From Scleromitrula shiraiana (lineage: Eukaryota > Ascomycota > Leotiomycetes > Helotiales > Sclerotiniaceae): a stretch of 64,000 nucleotides of DNA. The position numbers and the translations under genes were made by a program. The notes under the pieces were generated by a model. It saw nothing but the letters and a program-made list of their open reading frames with translations. It was not told where the DNA came from and searched no databases. The DNA lies in assembly GCA_028455995.1 (NCBI GenBank), contig JABELC010000001.1:4452501-4516500 (forward strand), in the 5' to 3' direction. Positions 1 through 9,655 of the stretch are shown here, piece after piece; within the stretch, counting starts at the first letter, position 1; every line of letters starts with the position of its first letter.

Positions 1-493
1 TACAATTGCCGACTCTATATACATTCGGCAGTACATGCATAATTCTTTGGGATTTGAATGGTGGATGTCATTCCGTATGGCCAATTTGTTACAGGGTCAA
101 CACGCTTTCGGCCACCTGCAGTATCTTGTGTATCCTAGCAAGTCCGAGGCTGAACCGACCCCAGTCTGTAAGTTATGCAATCATACACTTCGATCTCATA
201 TTGCATAGCTTGTGGAGAAGTTTAGATCCTTGGAATTTGAATTGGATCATAGGGCTCAATTTGTTATGTATTGTACATGTTGGGATACATAAGTACCATC
301 CTGTCTCTCCTCTTTATAGATGTTACGAATCCGCCACTTATCATTCTTTGCTTGTTCCAATCGTTGTTCCACCCATATTGATTCTATCTCGTGGGTTCGT
401 GGCTTCCTTCAAATTACTGAACGACCAATTTCGGACAATTTGGTCATCGTAAATTTCACTTGGACATCTAATTTACTTTCAAATCGTTAAATC
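1..493. other. 5' flank of the permease gene, no gene seen
   Basis: This stretch lies upstream of the permease start at 494. One open frame covers 6-452 on the plus strand, but its translation shows no family motif and no convincing domain, so I treat it as non-coding or as promoter and leader of the permease. Confidence 0.5.
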
Positions 494-2528
494 ATGAATC
501 GGAATACCGTCAATCATGGGAGATCACCCTCCTCTTCCACACCACCTCCGTATACTCCAAACTCAAATAAGTCGATAATGGTTGAACAAGAACCAGCCCC
601 ACAGTTGATGGAAATCAATGAAACTGGTCATATTCAAGAAGTTGAACGGAACTTCTCATTGCTCTCGATTTGTGCAGTGGGTGTGGTAATCGGAGATACT
701 TGGGCCGGACTTGGTGGCAGCATTGCTACAGCGATTTAGTATACAAACTATACCCATACTTAATTATTCTCTTACTAATATGTTTGATAGTAATGGTGGA
801 CCCCCAGGAGTATTGTACGAGTTCATTGTCGTCTCATTCTTCTACTGGATTGTCGCAGCATCTATCGCTGAGTTAGCTTCGTCGATTCCTAGTAGTGCTG
901 GAGTCTACCATTGGGCATCAGTTACACCTGGCCCCAAGTATGGTAGAATTTGTGGTTGGTTTGCTGGGTGGTGGAATACCTTTGCTTATATTAGCGGTGC
1001 TGGTAAGTAAATGCCACCAATCCATCTTACTATAAGCCATTTAACATTCAATAGCAAGTATGTCCGCCATAGCGTCCAACATTGCTATCGCCATCTATAG
1101 TCTTTACCATCCTGGTTACATTATTGAACGATGGCACGTTTTCATCGGCTATCTCATTGTGACTTGGTTATCTTGTTTCATAGTAATGTTTGCAAACCGA
1201 GCTTTACCAATGATCAATAATATTGGGCTTTGTGTCATTCTAACTGGTGTTTTGTGAGTAATTCATTCCATTCATTGGCTTGTTTTTTTAGCGGGGCGGT
1301 TAACGCCGTTTATTTCCTTCTGTTCGACCTGCTTTGGGATTAATGCTCTTATCTTCATCACAAATCATGGCTAATCTTGGCTTAGTATCACGGTTATGGT
1401 TTGTGCAATTATGCCAAGTAGAACAGGAAACGGCTATGCAAGCTCGAAGTTCGTCTGGAGCGATTGGGTCAACGATACGGGTTATTCTAGCAATGGTTTT
1501 GTATTCTGTGCTGGCATGCTCAATGGTGCTTTCTCAGTCGGTACTCCCGATTGCGTTTCCCATCTTGCTGAGGAGATACCTAATCCAAAGCGTAATATAC
1601 CTCTCGCTATCTGTGCCCAAATGATCATAGGATTAGTCACCGGCTTTATTTATCTGGTCGCTATATGTAAGCATCATTCTCAGCTATGATTAAAGTTTGA
1701 ATGAATCGCCATGGCTAATATATAATTGTTTCTTTAGTTTACGCAACAACCGATCTCAACGCCGTTACAAATGCACCTTTTCTTCCACTTGCCCAGATAT
1801 ATGCACAAGCCACAGGATCCAGAGGTGGCACTACCGGCCTTCTGATGGTTATCTTCCTTCCTGTTTTCTGTTCCCTAGTTGGTACCTACATAACTGCTGG
1901 TCGATCTCTTTGGACTCTTGCTCGAGATGGAGCGCTACCTTTCTCCGGATGGCTCCATGTTATTCATCCAGAACATAAAAATCCCTTCAATGCCACCATT
2001 GCATGTGGTGTTTGCCTCACAGTACTAGGTGGTATATATGTTGGCTCTTCCACAGCTTTCAACGCATTCGTTGGATCTTTTGCCGTCCTTACCACCCTCT
2101 CATATATAGCCGCCATCCTACCATTCGTCCTTACCCGACGCTTTACTCGCTCCTCCCATCCATCAGGCCCATATATCAACGGTATGATTGCCGGACCATT
2201 CAAAATGCGTGATTCAGTGGGATACATAATCAATATCATCAGCTGTGTATACATGATGGTATTCGTAGTAATCTATTGTTTCCCATACACAATGCCATTT
2301 GATCAATTTAGTATGAACTATTCTTGCTTGATTACAGGGGCTTTATCCATCTTTGCGGGTGTTTGGTGGTTGCTTCGTGGTAAGGATTATGTGGGTCCTG
2401 GGAGGGGTATTCTGGCTGCCGAAGGTGAGAGTGGATCTGATCCTACTTTCAATGTTGTTTCTGTTGAGGATGTTAATGGCCTTAAAAAAGCTGTGGGTGG
2501 TAGTCTTAAAGGAAACAAGATTGTTTGA
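494..2528 (+). CDS. APC-superfamily permease, choline/amino-acid type (Hnm1-like)
   Basis: Predicted plasma-membrane permease importing choline or an amino-acid-like substrate. I join five exons, 494-738, 791-1002, 1055-1253, 1386-1666 and 1738-2528, giving 575 aa. All four introns start GT, end AG and restore the frame. The first junction reads AIYNGGPPGVLYEF, the second GAASMSAIASN, and the third GVFITVMVCAIMPSRTGNGY. These, with SSIPSSAGVYHWASVTPGPK and EEIPNPKRNIP, are the conserved blocks of the fungal Hnm1/GABA permease group of the APC family. The N-terminus (about 50 residues) is polar and rich in Ser and Pro, as expected for a cytosolic tail, followed by about twelve hydrophobic segments. 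The length is normal for the family. Family assignment is firm; the substrate (choline, GABA or other) cannot be told from sequence alone. The start at 494 is the first ATG in the frame. Confidence 0.9.
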
Positions 2529-3017
2529 AGAGTTTATTTCAATAGGCCATTTATTTGTCTTCTTAGTTCCACTGACGGAGACTTCTGAGAGGCCTCGTCT
2601 AAGCTCAAGTGCAGATAGTGGGCGATTCTATTGTGATCCTATCTTTGGAGGTTTGAATGCCTTCTTGGTGCTCATCTATCTCAACTGTGGAATCACAGAT
2701 GCCAGTTGAAGCTTATCGTGTGCTGCAAGCACTGCTCACACACTATACAGTAGGATATTTATATATACATCTGCAATAGATTGCTAGATTTAATGATATA
2801 ATTTCAACTGTTACACGACGTCTGCTTTCAAACAGTCTTTACATAGATTGTCAGCGTATTTAGGAATGAAATCACTTCTTATTAATAAATGGGATTTTTG
2901 TTTTAACGAATTGTATTGTTTCTCGAATATCATTATATTCTCTCTATTAGATAATTATCAACGAACACCAAAAATGTATTTGTTGTCATCCATCTCCATA
3001 CTGATCCTCACTATCAA
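2529..3017. other. Convergent intergenic region
   Basis: This is the space between the stop of the permease (+) and the stop of the dehydrogenase (-), so it holds two 3' untranslated regions. I see no gene or repeat in it. Confidence 0.6.
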
Positions 3018-4320
3018 CTACCAAGCCAGCACACTCCCATCATACGAAACAAACGAACCAGATGTCGTTGATTTAGTCGCTGTATCAATCTATACCAAAA
3101 GTAAATATAAACATCGAAATCAAAATCATTATCCCCATTCAGATTTTCCAACAACAAAGTTTTCTCAATTGGGAAGAAATAAAATGCGGATAAAGAAGGA
3201 TTGTGAATGTAAGGGAACGGGTAAGGGGAGGAAAGGAGGGGAAATGGAACTGACTTGTTTTAATATCCCATCTGCACTCTCTTCCACTGTCATCGGTGGC
3301 GAGGATACCCCGATACTATCGGCGAACGTTTGGCCGTTGTTTGTTTTGACCCATCTACGGAGTTAGTCGTCAGTATGTATCTCTTTCGTGATTTTATCCT
3401 GTCCGAATTTGGGAGTGGAGGGGATTATATGATTGAGGTGATTTGCGTACACCCATGACACATAACTTGTCTATTCAATAGTCACACAAAAGCCATTTAA
3501 TCCAAGATCCCAAATGGGGTAGGATAGAATTCTCAAGCCTGATTTGCCAGTGAGGAAGAAGAAAAAAAAAGAAAACAGACCCAGGATGAACCGCCAAACT
3601 CACCAACTCCTCCTCTTCAAAATGAACCTTCCTCACAAAATAGTTCGCAGACGCCTTACTAATCCCATACGCGAGTGTAGGAAGCTTCCCCTCCATTTCG
3701 CCAATTGAGCCCAGACTACTGCTTATAAGGACAAGTTTTGGCATTTTTACAGAGTCATAAACATGTGTACTAGTAGAATCCGGAAGTAAAAAGTTCCGAA
3801 GAGATTGATAAATAGAGATAGGAAAGAGAGTATTGATTTCGATATGTGAGAGGATTTCCTCAGATGAGGTAGTGGTGATTGGGAGGAATGATGTTGCGGC
3901 TCCGGCGTTGAGGATCAGGATGTCTATTTTTTGGATATTGAGGGCGGAGAGTTGGGAGGGGAGGCCTGGGGGTGTTGTATCTGTATCTAATGCCAAATCA
4001 TCTGAGGTGCCGGTGCGTGAATGGGAAAGTTCGATAATAAAGAGACGGTTTCCCAGATCCGATTTATTCTCACGCGAATCATGTTCAAGAGCCTTGAGCT
4101 CAGAATGCTCAGTCTCTTTTGAGCGAATCGTAGCGATAATGGTAGTCTTTGGCCGTTGGAGAAGCGCCTTCGCGAGTTGGAGTCCAATACCTTGGGTTTT
4201 TCGTAAGTGGGATTCTTATCACGTGGATAATATGCGAGAAATTAAAGGGGCCCCCTTTTTGAAGAAATAAAAAATACCTTTATTTGCTCCTGTAATGAAA
4301 TATGTAATATTTGAAGACAT
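3018..4320 (-). CDS. Short-chain dehydrogenase/reductase (SDR), four exons
   Basis: NAD(P)H-dependent oxidoreductase of the classical SDR family. Exons on the minus strand are 4320-4278, 4190-3581, 3354-3255 and 3089-3018, giving 274 aa. The cofactor motif TGANKGIG is at residues 10-17 and is split by intron 1. The NAG motif is at about 109-111, the catalytic serine lies in the ISSS run at about 170-173, and the YxxxK pair is Tyr189/Lys193. Intron 2 (226 nt) joins to HPGWVKTNNG, the usual SDR block after the active site. Intron 3 joins to a short C-terminal exon reading SGSFVSYDGSVLAW. The long open frame running on to 3475 is read-through of intron 2 and lacks this block. Substrate unknown; the sequence resembles the fungal ketoreductase-like SDRs that end in a G-x-F-x-x-Y-x-G tail. 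Confidence 0.85.
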
Positions 4321-5854
4321 GCTGAAATGAATTATCAGAACTTTAGAAATGGACATGTGAAGCGTGGGTTGTGAGTGATGGACAAAGTTGGGAAAGAGGG
4401 AATTTTTTGGTGAGGTGAAGTGGACAAGCGAGATGAGAATTTCTGGTGGGAGGGAAGGACTTTTATAGTTGTGAGAGGGTGAGCGGACGATAATTTGAAT
4501 ATTTTTGATTGGATGGGTACTTGCAGATGTGCTTGGCTGTTTTTGGGAGGTGCTTTGGTTGCGCGATTTGTAATTATATGGATGTGTTTTGAGGTTGGGG
4601 AAAAATGGGTTGGTTTTGGTGATGACGACTTTGCGAAACTTGAAAACTTGACATTTCTTCCACCAAGACAGAAATCTATATTGATCTCTTTACTAATAGT
4701 GATATTTTATCTTATTGATTACAAGATAAGATGATCATACTTCTCAGCCGACAGCTTTTTATTGTCGTCAACTCTAATTGTACCGGTTCTACACTATTCA
4801 CGATGGCACACCTTCCTGGAAGTCTACGGGCTCAATTGTCACCACTTTCAATTTCTTTACTTCTCGTAGGCCACTTGTTATTTTAGTACTTGCTTATGCT
4901 GAGGTCAGACTTATTGCAATTTCTTTTACACCCATTAACCAAAGAGCTGTGACACGATGACTCACATCAATCTATGAAAATATATTGAATTTATTAATCT
5001 CTGCTCTTTTTAACTTTGATGACATCGACAGGATTACAAATATATTTCTATCGTGCTCTTCTAGAGAGTTCAACAACATGCTACACGATTCTATGATAGA
5101 TAAAACATTGTATTTATTCTTGATATAGAAGAGCCAGTCAACTTGCCTAGGAAATGTATTCAATTCCGAGATATTAATTACGACAGAGGGAAGGCGCGAC
5201 TGTATTGACTTGAACATCATTTTCCTTTTGTATTGAAAACATATATCCATAAGCTTTCAATACCATTACACTCTTTCAGACAAGACCTAGTTAAAACAAC
5301 TATTCCAAGGATTAAATACATCGCAGGTTTGCAAAGTTCAACTTTCTGTCGGTTTCCCACGCCACACTTTGAGATACAATTCCCATTTTCCAAAATACTA
5401 TCCTCTTTACTTGCGGAGCTTTACAATTCAGATCTCATTTTAACTTGAGCCTGAATTTGTATCACAGCTACATGAATCTCAGAAAAGGTCCGAACATATT
5501 AACGAGTGACTTTCACGTGGCTCTCAAATTGCGTCACATTCCGTCACATTGCGTCATATTGTTCACTCAGATGCATTGGTCTCGAGATTTAAGCGGAATT
5601 CTAGTCAATTGAACTGTCATAAGCAATAGATAAGCAATAACTTTTCCCATCCCCCACCATACCAAGAATCTTCATTAATTGACCAAAGAAATACCCAATC
5701 TTTTGTTTTCCTTCTAAATATCCGGAACCATCAGCCATAAACCATTTGATCATGTTTAGCATTTATGATTGACAAATCAAGCAATCGGTCTCGTTTTGTG
5801 TGAACATCTATGGGTGAATATTGTTGAACAATAACCATAGATTACCTCTCACGC
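4321..5854. other. Intergenic region with a phased CGTCA cluster
   Basis: No gene is recognised. It contains the 5' flank of the dehydrogenase (transcribed leftwards) and the 3' flank of the cysteine-repeat gene. Small open frames here show no family features. A CACGTG box and three CGTCA motifs lie at 5514-5556. Confidence 0.55.
5514..5560. promoter_or_regulatory. CACGTG box followed by three CGTCA half-sites at 10-bp spacing
   Basis: CACGTG is at 5514-5519. CGTCA then occurs at 5532, 5542 and 5552, each inside a decamer close to GCGTCACATT. CGTCA/TGACG is the half-site of CREB/ATF-type bZIP regulators. The exact 10-bp step puts the sites on the same face of the helix. The only start facing away from it is the dehydrogenase, about 1.2 kb away, so the target is uncertain. 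It could also be just a short tandem repeat. Confidence 0.35.
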
Positions 5855-7177
5855 TTATGCCTTGGAATATCCAGGAATTGGCTCACAGATGCAACGGGCA
5901 TCTATAGAGAGTCGTTGGCCAAGTGGGCAGAGGATTTTGCAAGTTCCACCACGGAATGGCGGTGTAGTTGGTGATGGCAAAGGAACTGGTGTTGGGATTG
6001 GCCGGCACTCGCAATGTCCATCAGTAGCAGAGGTGGAAACTGGTTCTTCCCCAACTGGACAGAAGATTCGGCAGGTCTTGATGGGAGTTGGTACTGGTTC
6101 AGGTTCGAGTCCTGGGATCCATTCGCATGTGCATGTGTTGGTTTCGGGATTGACTGTTGGTGTTTTTTCGGCGACACAAATGATGTTTGCACATGGGCTG
6201 ATGGGTTCTATTGGTTCTAAACCTTTGATCCATTCGCAGGTGCATTTTTTGGTCGTTGTGTTGAATACTGGATGTTGCTCGGATATGCAAATTGTATCAG
6301 CACAAGGATCAGCAGGAGGAACTGGTTCAATGACTGGTAAAGTGTTGTTTGGGTTTGGTTCCAATCCGGGAATCCATTGGCAGGCACAGGTGTTGCTTGC
6401 TGAGTTGTATGTGGCTGTTTTTTCAGCGATACAGAAGATATCGGGACAGTCGGGAGTACAACCGCAGTTCTTTGTCTCAGGGTGGTATACAACGTGGTTT
6501 CCTGCAAGACACTTGAATTTTGGACAAGTTGGAGGAACGGGATGGGTGATCTGGCAGATACATTTCTTCGAGAATGGAGGAAGAACCTTGTGGGCTCCAG
6601 CGGCGCAGAAAATAGTGTTAGGGCAGACAGGTGGGATGGGATCGCAAGTACACGTCTTCAACTCAGGGTGATAGACTGGTGTAGTTGTGGCGGTACATTT
6701 GATCAATGGGCATGAGATACGATCGGTAGCTGCTTGTCTGGCCTTGATTCCTCCATAACTATTTTTCTTGCAAGAGCAGGTTGAAGTCGCAGAATCCCAT
6801 ACTGGGTGTGATCCAGTTACACATGAGGTCGCCGTAAGACAAATAGTTTCATTTTGATCTGCAACACAAGCGCAAGTCTCTGTAGTTGCATCCCACTCAG
6901 TATGATGTCCTGAGATGCAGTCTGTTGCAGTGAGGCAGACGGTCTCTGCATCATCAAATTTGCAGGAGCAAGTCTTCTTGACTGGGTTGTAGAATGGATG
7001 GGTTCCAAAAGCACATCTAATTGTAGGACATGTTTTTGGATCAGGTTTTTCTTCTGGAGCTATGGGAGTGTTAGCAAATTTTCGTCTGATTAAAAGTTTG
7101 GACTTGTACGCACCTGGCATGGCCAAGACGCCAGTCAGCCCTATGGCGAGGAGGTAGAATAAGGATCTCGAATGCAT
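5855..7177 (-). CDS. Secreted protein of eleven tandem four-cysteine repeats
   Basis: Family not recognised. The preferred start at 7177 gives a clear signal peptide (MHSRSLFYLLAIGLTGVLA, residues 1-19); an upstream in-frame ATG at 7228 would bury it. Exons 7177-7114 and 7059-5855 give 422 aa. The 54-nt intron has GTGCGT, a GCTAAC branch site and CATAG. It is a multiple of three, so retaining it keeps the frame and adds 18 aa. The mature protein is eleven repeats of about 30-45 residues, each C-x(3-5)-C-x(11-15)-C-x-C. Several end in CxCEWIPGLEP or similar and are joined by Pro-rich linkers that lengthen towards the C-terminus. There is no membrane segment or GPI signal. The all-cysteine layout suggests a disulphide-rich extracellular or wall-associated protein; an effector role is only a guess. 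Confidence 0.8.
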   Translation of the reverse strand: MHSRSLFYLLAIGLTGVLAMPGAYKSKLLIRRKFANTPIAPEEKPDPKTCPTIRCAFGTHPFYNPVKKTCSCKFDDAETVCLTATDCISGHHTEWDATTETCACVADQNETICLTATSCVTGSHPVWDSATSTCSCKKNSYGGIKARQAATDRISCPLIKCTATTTPVYHPELKTCTCDPIPPVCPNTIFCAAGAHKVLPPFSKKCICQITHPVPPTCPKFKCLAGNHVVYHPETKNCGCTPDCPDIFCIAEKTATYNSASNTCACQWIPGLEPNPNNTLPVIEPVPPADPCADTICISEQHPVFNTTTKKCTCEWIKGLEPIEPISPCANIICVAEKTPTVNPETNTCTCEWIPGLEPEPVPTPIKTCRIFCPVGEEPVSTSATDGHCECRPIPTPVPLPSPTTPPFRGGTCKILCPLGQRLSIDARCICEPIPGYSKA

Positions 7178-7290
7178 GATTTCTGCGACAGAAAATATTC
7201 GATTGAGAAGATTCTGAAGAAGGCTCAAGTCAAGTGAATTGAGTTTGAAGTTGTTGATGTTCTAGTAACTTGGGGAGATTCTTCAATCGT

Positions 7291-7297
7291 TTATATA
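7291..7297 (-). promoter_or_regulatory. TATA-like box of the cysteine-repeat gene
   Basis: The minus strand reads TATATAA here, 114 bp upstream of the preferred start at 7177. That is a sensible distance for a core promoter with a short leader, and it supports using the 7177 ATG. Confidence 0.4.
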
Positions 7298-9149
7298 GAC
7301 TTTTTACAACATCCTGCCATCGTCATGGTTCCACATCACATAGCCGATATCAGCAACGAGAAATACGAGTGTCTTGGCAGCTCAAGAATGTTCTTTCATG
7401 CCAAGACCGAGCTGTGTTGCCCCGCGAACGCCAAGCTGTAAGGGGTTGGGGCTTAGTGCATATTGTCACGAGGCGAGAGGGAAGTACGTACATTAAATTA
7501 TGTGTCACGAAGCAAGATTCTGCATCACCCTCGCTGCCATAAAGCCTACAATAGTGATACGAGGAATTCGCCAAGAACTGTATAAAGAAATTCTATGTGT
7601 CGAATGTCTAGAAAAGGCGTTGTCAGCTCAAGGAAAAATTCATAGGATCGGATGGACTCGCGGAACACATGATAAGATGCAAACTTGCACCACCCCTTGC
7701 TTTATCAACGATTGGCTTTCCACCCGTCTTACAATCTGATGTGGAAAGATTATTTCTCCGACAAGTTCTCGGCGTGACCATAATAAACTTGAAGTTATGT
7801 AAAAACGTGACTATCATTCGTTTCTTCAACCACCCGTTTCTTCAACTGTACATTTTAACGTTCAAAGTCATACTTTTTGTCGCGAACTTTCAGCAGTCCA
7901 CCCTTTCGTGGCGTGGTATCCGGAAACTTTCCGTCGAACCTGATGGGTACTTCTGAGAAGGATCACTGTATTACTGCATATGCATTCAAGTTTTTCTAGA
8001 ACGGTCGAGATCCTCTTGACTTGTAGTAACAAGTCTGATTGTCAAGGAATTCGAGAAAGCTTTCTCACGGCGATGATCTAAATACGAACTATTGTATCTG
8101 CATATGCATTGAAAAAAATTCTCTCACGATGAATCGAATGTCTTCCAGAGGGGAAATCTTGTGAATGCCACTTGAACTGGTTCATCGGCTTAAGAATACG
8201 AGGTTGACAATCCACAAGCCATCATACTGAATTCCCGCCTCAAATTCTTGATAAGAATATTGTTTTATCTGATAGCTGGGGTAATAGTGGCGTTTTAAGC
8301 TCGTTTCGTTCCTAGTTACGTAGCTTTGATGCTTATCATACACGATTGAAGAACAGAACATTCCTGATACTATTGCTTGGTGCTACCATAGAACAATGAC
8401 ATCAAAATCTCAGTACGGATCAAGTGATTGATGAGGAAAATTGTCCTCGTGAAAAACTGTGAGACTATGAATATACTCCAAGACTCGTGAGGTCAAAACC
8501 CGTCGATCGGTTGATTTAGGGTTCGAAACACCAGAATAGCTGGAAGATCTTTACCTCACAGCCCTTTGAATTATTAAATCTAATCTGGGAGAAATATTAG
8601 CACATTTCAAACCAATTGATGGTATGGTTTACACCCATGGAGAGAAACTCTGCAGTGAAATTGTTATCAAAATCAACCAAGGTTGAATGCTTGGATCGAT
8701 ACCGAGTAGAAAACACTGATCTCCCAATCAAACTCTATCTCGATATACATAGAAGAGTTGTTTTTATTTTGTCATAAACTTATGATCGAGATCCCCATTC
8801 AGATCAAAAAATTCTTGAATACCACTCGGAACACGGCTCACCCTGAATTCATCAAGGTAGTATAAACACGGAATGGAAACTATATTCCACCGTTTTAGGT
8901 ATGTTGTGTATGATAGGGTTGTATTTTATGTAAAGATACCGTTGATACATTATCTACTCATTCGGATAACCTCGAATCGACATCCGCCAGTGAACAACAA
9001 CATAATGTTATCCCGCGGCCCACATAGAAAACCGACCATATAAATTAATCGATTATAGATGTGGCGATTAGTATTAATAATTATATAAAGTGCATATACC
9101 CTTAAAGCACCGTGACATAGAAAGGAGATTAATGATTCAGGTTGGATTA
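7298..9149. other. Gene-free intergenic DNA
   Basis: Only short open frames occur and none shows a domain. I see no RNA gene. The sequence is mildly AT-rich with stop codons in all frames. Confidence 0.5.
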
Positions 9150-9655
9150 ATCTGGCAGCAAAATGAAGGATCTTATTGCCCTCGCTACTATCATTTAGTT
9201 TTAGATTAATAATTTTAATACTAGTAATATAATTATACTAATTACTTAAGTTCAACAGTCACGGTGTTACTAGTATATACTAAGTTAGTGATTCTTTTTT
9301 TTTGATACTACTAGTAGTAGTAAGTAACTTGAAGTTAGTATATAAAAATTTAATAATGAATTTTTAATGATTCAAGTTCAAGTTATTAAGTACTAGTATT
9401 TATACTATTACTACTAGTAGTAGTAGTAATTGAATATTATATTTTTTAAATTTTATAGAAACTTATTAGTAATAACTTGAAGATTATTCAAGTTACTAGT
9501 ATTATTTAATTTTAATATTATTTTTATTTTTACTACTAGTTCTTTATTATTACTAGTACTACTACTTACTAACTTCAAGTTGAACTTGAATTTTTAATAT
9601 TAATATTATTATATTAGTAGAATAACTGAAAGATCATGATATAAATCAAATGAGG
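9150..9655. repeat. AT-rich block of ACTAGT/TAGTAG-like repeats
   Basis: Very AT-rich DNA in which ACTAGT, TACTAGTA, TAGTAGTAG and TTCAAGTTA-like words recur in both orientations, making many small imperfect palindromes. It looks like a decayed or mutated repeat. I cannot define ends or a family. Confidence 0.5.

Noticed and set aside
3475..3996. 173-codon minus-strand frame taken as a complete gene end
   Set aside because: It is the middle exon of the dehydrogenase reading into intron 2; true C-terminal exons lie at 3354-3255 and 3089-3018.
5862..6671. 269-codon plus-strand open frame
   Set aside because: Antisense shadow of the cysteine-repeat gene; no motifs, and the minus strand has a signal peptide and regular repeats.
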